A DNA stretch of 64,000 nucleotides from Acidimicrobiales bacterium (lineage in GTDB: Bacteria; Actinomycetota; Acidimicrobiia; Acidimicrobiales; UBA8190), in assembly GCA_035531755.1 (NCBI GenBank), contig DATKSK010000068.1, forward strand, positions 34,538 through 98,537, written 5' to 3'. A program made the position numbers and the translations under genes. Below the pieces are notes generated by a model, which worked only from the letters and a program-made list of their open reading frames with translations, had not been told where the DNA came from and did not search any database. The number at the start of each line of letters is the position of its first letter. The stretch's first letter is position 1. Positions 57,890 to 64,000 of this stretch are shown here, piece after piece.

Positions 57890-58543
57890 ATGGGCCGTCG
57901 CCAACCGCGGGGCATGGAGACGCGGGACCGCATCCTCGCGGCCGCCCTCGCCCGGTTCGCCGGGAGGGGCTACGCGGCGGTGTCCATCGAGGACATCGCC
58001 GAGGCGGCCGGGGTCACCAAGGGCGCGGTCTACTACTGGTTCGCCGACAAGGACGACCTCGGGCGCGACCTGCAGCACGAGCTCTACGAACGGCTGGCCA
58101 CCCAGGCCCTGGCGGCGCTCGACCCCGCCGGTGACGCCGTGAGCAACATGCGGCGCGCCTTCGAGGTGTACCTCGACGCGCTCGGCTCGCTGGGCGAGGC
58201 GCGCTTCTTCCTGCGCGACGCGTGGACGATCCCTGCGCTCGACGCCGGCGGGCGACGCGACCACGAGGACGCCGTGGCCATGGTGCGCGGCGTGCTCAGC
58301 GCGGCCATCGAGAACGACGAGATCGTCGCCCTCGATCCCGACGCGCTGGCCCGCGTGCTCCTCGGGGCATGGGCCGAGGGGACGCTGCACGTACTGACGA
58401 CGGGCGAGCGGGCACCGGTGTTCGCCGTCGTGGAGCACCTCGTGGAATCGCTGCGCAACCCGGAGACCACCCCCGCGGCCGCCTCCGCCGCCGCTTCCGC
58501 CGCCGTCGGCGCCACGGGACGCGGCGGGCGACGGGAGGGCTGA
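57890..58543 (+). CDS. TetR-family transcriptional regulator
   Basis: 217 aa. HTH: TRDRILAAALARFAGRGYAAVSIEDIAEAAGVTKGAVYYWFADKDDL, in the canonical layout (residues 12-58). The C-terminal domain resembles TetR_C groups with EARFFLRDAWTIPALDAGG. The Ala-rich C-terminal tail (PAAASAAASAAVG) is low complexity. It stands between an SDR and an aminotransferase and probably regulates both, perhaps at CCGTACGG near 57012. Confidence 0.9.
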   Translation: MGRRQPRGMETRDRILAAALARFAGRGYAAVSIEDIAEAAGVTKGAVYYWFADKDDLGRDLQHELYERLATQALAALDPAGDAVSNMRRAFEVYLDALGSLGEARFFLRDAWTIPALDAGGRRDHEDAVAMVRGVLSAAIENDEIVALDPDALARVLLGAWAEGTLHVLTTGERAPVFAVVEHLVESLRNPETTPAAASAAASAAVGATGRGGRREG

Positions 58544-58546
58544 CCC

Positions 58547-60280
58547 GTGCCGACCGAGTCCCTGAGCCAGCGCGACGAGGCGCATCTCATCCACCCCGTC
58601 ACCGCGCCCCGCGAGCTGGCGGCGGCGGGTCCCCGGATCGTCGTGTCGGGCGACGGCTGGTGGATCACCGACGAGCGCGGGCGCCGGCTCATCGACGGGT
58701 TCGCCGGGCTGTGGTGCGTGGCGGTCGGCCACGGCCGTCCCGAGATCATCGAGGCCGTCCGGTCCCAGATGGAGGTGCTCGAGTACGCCACCACCTTCCA
58801 CGGCCAGTCCCATCCGCGCGCCATCGAGCTCGCCGAGAAGCTGGCGTCGCTGTTCCCGCCCGCCTACGGGCTCAACCACGTGATGTTCTCCTCGGGCGGA
58901 TCGGAGGCCAACGAGACGAACTTCAAGCTGGCCCGCATGTACTGGGCCCTGCGGGGCGAGGACCGCCGCAAGACGATCGTCGCCCGCAACCACGGCTACC
59001 ACGGGCTCACCATCGCCACCATGACCGCCACCGGCATCATGCCGATGCACTGGAACTTCGGGCCCGAAGCGCCGGGCTTCGCCCATGTCGCCGCCCCCTA
59101 CTGCTACCGCTGCGAGCTGGGCAAGACGTACCCCGAGTGCGAGATCGCCTGTGCCGACACCCTGACGGCCCTCGTCGAGGAGCAGGGGCCCGAGACGATC
59201 GCCGCCTTCATCGCCGAGCCGGTGATCGGTGCCGGCGGCATCATCCCGCCGCCGCCGGAGTACTTCCCCAAGATCCGCGAGATCTGCGACCGCTACGGCA
59301 TCCTCCTCATCGTCGACGAGGTGGTGTGCGGCTTCGGGCGCACCGGCACGCTCTTCGGCGCGCAGCAGTGGGGGGTGCGCCCCGACATCGTCACGCTGGC
59401 CAAGGGGCTCACGAGCGGCTACCTCCCGCTCGGCGCGTCCATGGTCTGCGACGAGGTGTGGACCACGATCGCCGAGCGCCTCCCCGACCGGATGCCGCTC
59501 AGCCACGGGTTCACCTACTCGGGGCACCCCGCGTGCTGCGCGGCGGCGCTGGCCAACATCGAGATCATCGAGCGCGAGGGCCTCGTCGACAACGCCGAAC
59601 GGGTGGGCGCGCACCTGCTCGAGCAGATGCGCGAGCTCGAGCACTTCGAGTCCGTGGGTGAGGTGCGCGGCCTCGGCCTCATGGCCGGCATCGAGTTCGT
59701 GGCCGACCGCGGGACGCGGCGCGGCTTCTCCGACCCCCACCGCGCCTGCGAGCGCGTGGAGCACGAGGCGTGGGAGCGCGGCCTGTACTGCCGGGCCATG
59801 GGCATCGAGGTCGTCGGCCTGGCCCCCCCGCTCACCATCGACACCGACACCGCCGACCGCATGGTCGAGATCCTGGCCGACTCCATCGACGCCATGGAGC
59901 GCGACGTGCTCGCCCGGGAGCGGGCCCGGCCCGCCCGGGCGCAGCTGGCGGTGCGGTCGCCGGCCGAGTTCTTCGACGACGTGGTGCCCGGGCGCGTCGA
60001 CCCCGACGCCGCCGCGGTCATCGAGGTCACGGTGCAGTTCGTCCTCGACGGTCCGGATGGGGGAACCTGGCGGCTCACGGTGCACGACGGCACGGCCGCC
60101 GTCACCACCCTCGACGCCCCCGATCCTGCCGCCACCGCCACCATCCGGGCCAGCGCCGCCGACTTCGTGCGCCTCGTGAACGGCGAGCTCTCGGGCGCCG
60201 ATGCCTTCGTCTCGCAGCAGCTCGTGGTCGACGGGGACCTCGGGGCCGCCGCGCAGCTCATGAGCCTGGGCCTGCTGTGA
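58547..60280 (+). CDS. Class III aminotransferase fused to an SCP2-like domain
   Basis: 577 aa. Residues 1-455 are a class III omega-aminotransferase of the beta-alanine:pyruvate/putrescine type: SSGGSEANET, NHGYHGLTIATMTAT, FIAEPVIGAGG, LLIVDEVVCGFGRTG and PLP Lys in TLAKGLTSGYLP. Residues about 460-577 form a separate SCP2-like domain (VTVQFVLDGPDGGTWRLTVHDGTAAV, ATIRASAADFVRLVNGELSG, QQLVVDGDLGAAAQLMSL). The family normally ends near 450 aa, so the added domain is a true fusion. The gene follows TetR by 3 bp. At 1974-3704 the two parts are separate adjacent genes. Confidence 0.88.
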   Translation: MPTESLSQRDEAHLIHPVTAPRELAAAGPRIVVSGDGWWITDERGRRLIDGFAGLWCVAVGHGRPEIIEAVRSQMEVLEYATTFHGQSHPRAIELAEKLASLFPPAYGLNHVMFSSGGSEANETNFKLARMYWALRGEDRRKTIVARNHGYHGLTIATMTATGIMPMHWNFGPEAPGFAHVAAPYCYRCELGKTYPECEIACADTLTALVEEQGPETIAAFIAEPVIGAGGIIPPPPEYFPKIREICDRYGILLIVDEVVCGFGRTGTLFGAQQWGVRPDIVTLAKGLTSGYLPLGASMVCDEVWTTIAERLPDRMPLSHGFTYSGHPACCAAALANIEIIEREGLVDNAERVGAHLLEQMRELEHFESVGEVRGLGLMAGIEFVADRGTRRGFSDPHRACERVEHEAWERGLYCRAMGIEVVGLAPPLTIDTDTADRMVEILADSIDAMERDVLARERARPARAQLAVRSPAEFFDDVVPGRVDPDAAAVIEVTVQFVLDGPDGGTWRLTVHDGTAAVTTLDAPDPAATATIRASAADFVRLVNGELSGADAFVSQQLVVDGDLGAAAQLMSLGLL

Positions 60281-60286
60281 CCGGTC

Positions 60287-61024
60287 TCAGGCGGCGCGCG
60301 CCCGCACCGTGGTGGCGTCGGCGCCGACGCCACGCGTCCTCGCCACCTTGCCGCTGCGGCGGAGGCCGGCCGGCGTGAGCGCCCGCTGGGCGGCGGCCAG
60401 CACGAGGTCGGTGGCGAGGGCGAGCACCGCCACCAGCAACCCGCCCGCGAACGTCTGCACGTGGTTCTGGGTGTTGAGCCCGGCGAAGATGATCGACCCG
60501 AGGTCGTTGAAGCTCACGTAGGCGGCCAGGGTGGAGGTCGCCACCACCTCCACCGCCGCGGTGCGCACGCCCGCCATGACGAGCGGCAGGGCCAGGGGGG
60601 CCTCCACCCGCCGCAGCACCTGCGACGCCGTCATGCCCACGGCCCGGGCCGCCGAGCGCACGTCGGCGTCGACATCGCGCACCCCGACGTAGGCGTTGGT
60701 GAGGATGGGCGGCACCGCCAGCGCGAACAGCGCCAGGAAGGACGCCAGGAAGCCGTGGCCCTTCAGGGCGATGGCGGGCTGGATGGCGAGCAGGGTCAGC
60801 AGCGCCAACGAGGGCACGGCGCGCGCCGCGTTGGCGGCGTTGACGGCCACGAAGCCACCGCGGCCGCTGTGCCCGAGGACGAGGCCCAGGCCCACCCCCA
60901 CCACCACGGCGGCCACGATGACCACGGCGGACAGCTCGAGCTGGTTGACGCTGCGCACCCAGATGCCGTCGGGCCCTCCCCAGTTGGCCGACAGCCAGTG
61001 CCCCACCTGTGACAGGAAGTGCAT
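60287..61024 (-). CDS. Osmoprotectant ABC permease (OpuCB/ProW-like)
   Basis: 245 aa, about six helices. The EAA-like loop is DVRSAARAVGMTASQVLRRVEAPLALPLVMAGVRTAAVE, in the ProW form. It is the second of two permeases on this strand, 1 bp after the other. With the ATPase 61760 and the lipoprotein 54440 it forms a compatible-solute importer. The first start ATG 61024 is accepted. Confidence 0.9.
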   Translation of the reverse strand: MHFLSQVGHWLSANWGGPDGIWVRSVNQLELSAVVIVAAVVVGVGLGLVLGHSGRGGFVAVNAANAARAVPSLALLTLLAIQPAIALKGHGFLASFLALFALAVPPILTNAYVGVRDVDADVRSAARAVGMTASQVLRRVEAPLALPLVMAGVRTAAVEVVATSTLAAYVSFNDLGSIIFAGLNTQNHVQTFAGGLLVAVLALATDLVLAAAQRALTPAGLRRSGKVARTRGVGADATTVRARAA

Positions 61025-61025
61025 C

Positions 61026-61703
61026 TCAGGTCGCCCGCCGCAACCGGGCCCAGGGCAGGGCCACGCGCTCGGTCAGCACGATGAGCCCGTCGGCCACACC
61101 GGCCAGCAGCACCGACAGGACGAGGCCCACGACGATGGGCGAGTGGAAGTTCTCGTTGAACCCCTGGATGATCAGCTGGCCCAGGCCGCCCTGGCCGATG
61201 AACGCGGTCACGTTCACCAGGCCGACGGTGGTGACCGTGGCCACGCGCAGCCCGGCGAAGATCGACGGCAGCGCCAGCGGGAGGTCGACGCGCACGAACT
61301 CTGCCACCGGCCCGTAGCCCATGCCCCGCGCCGCCTCGCGCACCTCGTCGGGCACGGCGTCGAGCCCGGCGAGGATGTTGCGCACCAGGATGAGCAGCGT
61401 GTAGCTCGTCAGGGCGATCTCGGCGGTCGTGATGGAGAAGAACCCCGTGATCGGCTGGACGAGCACGAACAGCGCCACCGACGGGATGACGTACAGCAGG
61501 CCGCTGATGGTGACGAGCGGTGGGCGCAACGCCCGGATCTTCCAGGCCGCCACCGCCAGCGGCAGGGCGATGACGAACCCGGCGGCCACGGCGATGAGCG
61601 TCAGCTCGACGTGCTGGGCGAGGGCGGACACGATCGAACCGGCGTGGCTCGACACCCAGTCCCACCGCAGGAGCGGATCGGTCGGGGCGGTCACGGCGGC
61701 CAC
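61026..61703 (-). CDS. Osmoprotectant ABC permease (OpuCD/ProW-like)
   Basis: 225 aa, about six helices. EAA loop: EVREAARGMGYGPVAEFVRVDLPLALPSIFAGLRVATV, with TAFIGQGGLGQLI behind it, as in OpuC-type permeases. It is divergent from the ATPase with a 56-bp gap that must contain both promoters. Confidence 0.9.
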   Translation of the reverse strand: MAAVTAPTDPLLRWDWVSSHAGSIVSALAQHVELTLIAVAAGFVIALPLAVAAWKIRALRPPLVTISGLLYVIPSVALFVLVQPITGFFSITTAEIALTSYTLLILVRNILAGLDAVPDEVREAARGMGYGPVAEFVRVDLPLALPSIFAGLRVATVTTVGLVNVTAFIGQGGLGQLIIQGFNENFHSPIVVGLVLSVLLAGVADGLIVLTERVALPWARLRRAT

Positions 61704-61759
61704 GCCGCGACGCTACCGGGGACCTCGGCCCGCGACCCGGGTCGGTAGCGTGGGCGGGG

Positions 61760-62893
61760 ATGCTTCGCTTCGAGCAGGTGACCAAGCGCTACGGCGACGG
61801 CGGCGTGGCCGTCGACCACCTCGACCTCGAAGTCGGAGACGGTGAGCTGTGCGTGCTGGTGGGCCCGTCGGGGTGCGGCAAGACCACCACCCTGAGGATG
61901 GTCAACCGCCTGGTGGAGCCGACCTCGGGCCGCGTCCTGTTCGACGGGGAGGACGTCGCCACCGTCGACCCCGTGGCCCTGCGGCGGCGCATCGGCTACG
62001 TCATCCAGCAGGCGGGGCTGTTCCCCCACCTGCGCGTGGCCGAGAACGTCGCCGCGGTCCCCCGTCTCCTCGGGTGGGACAAGGCCCGCACCCGCGCCCG
62101 GGTGCACGACCTGCTCGAGCTCGTCGGGCTCGACCCCGACCAGTACGCCCGGCGCTACCCCCACGAGCTGTCCGGCGGCCAGCAGCAGCGGGTGGGCGTG
62201 GCCCGGGCCTTGGGCGGCGACCCGCCGGTGCTCCTCATGGACGAGCCCTTCGGCGCCGTGGACCCCATCGCCCGGGAACGGCTCCAGTCCGAGTTCCTCC
62301 GCCTGCAGGCGCACCTCGACAAGACGGTGATCTTCGTGACGCACGACATCGAGGAGGCGGTGACGCTCGGCGACCGCATCGCCGTGCTGCGCCAGGGCGG
62401 TGTGCTCGAGCAGGTCGACACCCCGGCCGAGGTCCTGGGCCGCCCCGCCACCGCCTTCGTCGCCGACTTCGTGGGGGCGGACCGGGGCCTGCGCCGCTTG
62501 GCGGTCACCCCCATCGAGAGCACCGACCTGCAGCAGCCACCCGTGCTGCACCCCGACGCGTCCATGGCCGACGCCCGCGCCGCCGTGGCGGCCGGCGACG
62601 ACCGCTGGGCCGTGGTGGTCGACGGGGGCGGCCGGCTGATGGGCTGGGTCGACCCCGACGAGCCGGCCAGCGCGTCGGCGGACGGGGCGGACGCCGTCGC
62701 CCGCCACGTCCACACCTTCGACGCCCGCGTCACCGTCGACGAGTCGCTCAAGGCGGCCTTCGCCGAGATGCTCCAGCACGACGCCGGGTGGGTGGCCGTG
62801 CTCGACCGCGACCGCTACGTCGGCGTGCTCACACCCGACGCGCTGCACGCCGCGCTGCGCCGGTCGGTGGGCGGCGAGCCGGCCCTCCGCTGA
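61760..62893 (+). CDS. Osmoprotectant ABC ATPase with CBS domains (OpuCA/ProV-like)
   Basis: 377 aa. Walker A GPSGCGKTTT, Q-loop YVIQQAGLFPHL, signature LSGGQQQRVGVARAL, Walker B VLLMDEPFGAVD, switch His THDIEEAV. After residue 250 two degenerate CBS units follow (VLHPDASMADARAAVAAGDDRWAVVVDGGGRLMGWVD and VHTFDARVTVDESLKAAFAEML, then WVAVLDRDRYVGVLTPDAL), which in OpuA respond to ionic strength. Divergent from its two permeases. Confidence 0.92.
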   Translation: MLRFEQVTKRYGDGGVAVDHLDLEVGDGELCVLVGPSGCGKTTTLRMVNRLVEPTSGRVLFDGEDVATVDPVALRRRIGYVIQQAGLFPHLRVAENVAAVPRLLGWDKARTRARVHDLLELVGLDPDQYARRYPHELSGGQQQRVGVARALGGDPPVLLMDEPFGAVDPIARERLQSEFLRLQAHLDKTVIFVTHDIEEAVTLGDRIAVLRQGGVLEQVDTPAEVLGRPATAFVADFVGADRGLRRLAVTPIESTDLQQPPVLHPDASMADARAAVAAGDDRWAVVVDGGGRLMGWVDPDEPASASADGADAVARHVHTFDARVTVDESLKAAFAEMLQHDAGWVAVLDRDRYVGVLTPDALHAALRRSVGGEPALR

Positions 62894-62926
62894 GGGGTAC
62901 GGCGGCGCCCGACTGTGCCCGCGGGA

Positions 62927-64000
62927 TCAGCGGATGTTGAAGATGGCCGCGATGACCAGGCCCAGGACGAGGAACGACCCGGCCCGGCGCGTGTGCACGA
63001 AGGCGATGGCCGCGAACCACAGGGGCCACACCGGGAAGTTCTCCGGAGGCTCGTCCGGCTTGGGCTGGCCGAAGTACTTCCCCGCCTGGACGAGCTTGGG
63101 GACGGCGCCGAGGCTCACGAGGGCCGGCCACGGCAGGGCCCGCACGGCCACGCACACCACGACGGCCACGTAGAAGGCCACCATCATGCCGACGGTGGCA
63201 GCCCGGGCCCGGCGCTCGCCCAGGAGCACCGGCAGCGTGCGGATGCCGAGGGGCTCGTCGAAGGGCGCCTTGTCGATGTGCTTGCCCATGAGCACAGCCG
63301 TGCACAGCAGGCCGTAGGGGACCGACGCCGCCCAGATCTCCCACGGCAGGTGCCCCACCGCCGCGTAGTAGGTGCCGCACACCATGAGCGGGCCCCACAC
63401 CACAAAGACGTCGGGCTCGCCCAGGCCGCGCTTCTTCAGGCGCAGCGGCGGCGCCGTGTACGCCACCGACAGCAGGAACCCGCCGAGGGCGAAGGCCACC
63501 ACCGGCCAGCCACGGTAGGAGGCCAGCACGACCAGGATGGCGAGGTCGAGGACGTTCACCACCAGCGAGGCGCGCGCCAGGCGGCCCCGGCTGATCATCC
63601 CCGACAGCACCGGGTGCGGGGCGTACAGCGCCCGCGGGTAGGAGTCGGTGTCCGAGCCCACCTCGGCGTCGAACAGGTCGTTCATGAGGTTGTTGGCCAT
63701 GTGCGCCAGGACGAGGCCGGCGAAGGCGAGGACCAGCAGGCCCGGCCGCAGCCCGTGGCGGTGCACGGCCAGCAGCGTCGCCACCGCGCCGGACACGAGG
63801 GTCATGGGCAGCACGGCCGCCCGGGTCAGCACGAGCCAGCGCGCCACGGGGTCGAGGGGACGACCCGTCGGCGGGTTGGTGGTGCGCAGCACCTCGACCC
63901 AGGCGGACAGCCGGCCCTGCACGTTGGGTGCCGTGCCCTTGGGTGCCGTGCCGTTGGGCGCCGTGCCGTTGGGCGCCGTGCCCTTGGGCGCCGGAACGGC
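62927..64000 (-). CDS. UbiA-family prenyltransferase, N-terminus off window
   Basis: At least 331 aa from GTG 63922, with the frame open to the window edge. Polyprenyl-diphosphate binding motifs are NNLMNDLFDAEVGSD (N-x3-D-x3-D) and the second Asp-rich IDKAPFDEPLGIRT. Nine helices. It resembles MenA-like and other UbiA proteins that attach prenyl groups to aromatic or lipid acceptors. Before VQGRLSAWVE the frame reads five TAP[KN]G-type pentapeptides coded by 15-bp repeats (63925-63990), so the real start is probably beyond 64000. Convergent with the ATPase at 62893. Confidence 0.86.
   Translation of the reverse strand, partial: AVPAPKGTAPNGTAPNGTAPKGTAPNVQGRLSAWVEVLRTTNPPTGRPLDPVARWLVLTRAAVLPMTLVSGAVATLLAVHRHGLRPGLLVLAFAGLVLAHMANNLMNDLFDAEVGSDTDSYPRALYAPHPVLSGMISRGRLARASLVVNVLDLAILVVLASYRGWPVVAFALGGFLLSVAYTAPPLRLKKRGLGEPDVFVVWGPLMVCGTYYAAVGHLPWEIWAASVPYGLLCTAVLMGKHIDKAPFDEPLGIRTLPVLLGERRARAATVGMMVAFYVAVVVCVAVRALPWPALVSLGAVPKLVQAGKYFGQPKPDEPPENFPVWPLWFAAIAFVHTRRAGSFLVLGLVIAAIFNIR

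Overview
This 64-kb window is GC-rich DNA, densely coded on both strands, with many GTG starts and 4-bp ATGA/GTGA gene overlaps. Gene content points to an actinobacterium: a WS/DGAT wax-ester/TAG synthase, a DGAT2-like acyltransferase, a CYP142-like P450, TY-Chap/YbjN proteins, a Vms1/eRF1-like (Rv2629-type) protein and a PRTase-hydrolase of Rv0571c type. A lineage outside Mycobacterium, perhaps Acidimicrobiia, is an inference. I saw no rRNA, tRNA, CRISPR array, insertion sequence or phage genes.

Layout. 1-3704 (-): a class III aminotransferase, a stand-alone SCP2-like protein, an APC amino-acid permease and the start of gpsA form one operon, with an unusual repeat between SCP2 and permease. 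3776-5012 (-): a membrane kinase-like protein lacking an ATPase domain and a Cys-rich pseudo-receiver. 5096-10840: a storage-lipid operon (hydrolase, WS/DGAT, acyltransferase) divergent from an acyl-CoA synthetase and an SRPBCC protein. 11347-13260: small genes, a TetR regulator and a gene remnant. 13572-23738: a dormancy-like island with a PRPP-synthetase N-terminal fragment, a TY-Chap protein, CapA, a ribosome-hibernation fusion protein, an eRF1-like protein, a PRTase-hydrolase, an Hsp20 remnant, a serine hydrolase and an erythromycin esterase. 23810-25728: a drug/lipid ABC exporter. 25877-37133: SDRs, sulfotransferases, an alkylsulfatase-like protein, a Gfo/Idh oxidoreductase, acetoacetate decarboxylase and amidohydrolases (lipid/steroid/xenobiotic type). 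37215-45838: SDR, CBS protein plus a second pseudo-receiver, a G1 peptidase, a beta-CASP nuclease, an MFS exporter, small membrane proteins and a P450. 45934-52446: a Ugp-type sugar ABC importer divergent from a GH36 alpha-galactosidase. 52459-64000: membrane proteins, a split OpuC/ProU-type osmoprotectant ABC system, an amidohydrolase, an SDR-TetR-aminotransferase run and a UbiA prenyltransferase.

The most interesting signal is regulatory. Five promoters (upstream of 5012, 13621, 18950, 19215 and 22407) share a 17-bp element close to GTGACCATGGTCCCTGG, then exactly 20 bp, then a -10-like GACNCT/CACCAT. At four of them the start codon follows 6 nt later, as in leaderless transcription. The element resembles the DosR box of Mycobacterium and the genes resemble DosR-regulon families, so I propose a DosR-like dormancy regulon. 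No DosR/DosS gene lies in the window.

A second theme is short tandem repeats (14-, 15-, 16-, 18-, 22- and 30-bp units) at gene ends. One is a chain of six identical MACS-stop mini-ORFs, each stop overlapping the next start, linking two operon genes. A third is gene pairing: an aminotransferase and SCP2 protein are neighbours at 2-3.7 kb and fused in one polypeptide at 58.5-60.3 kb.
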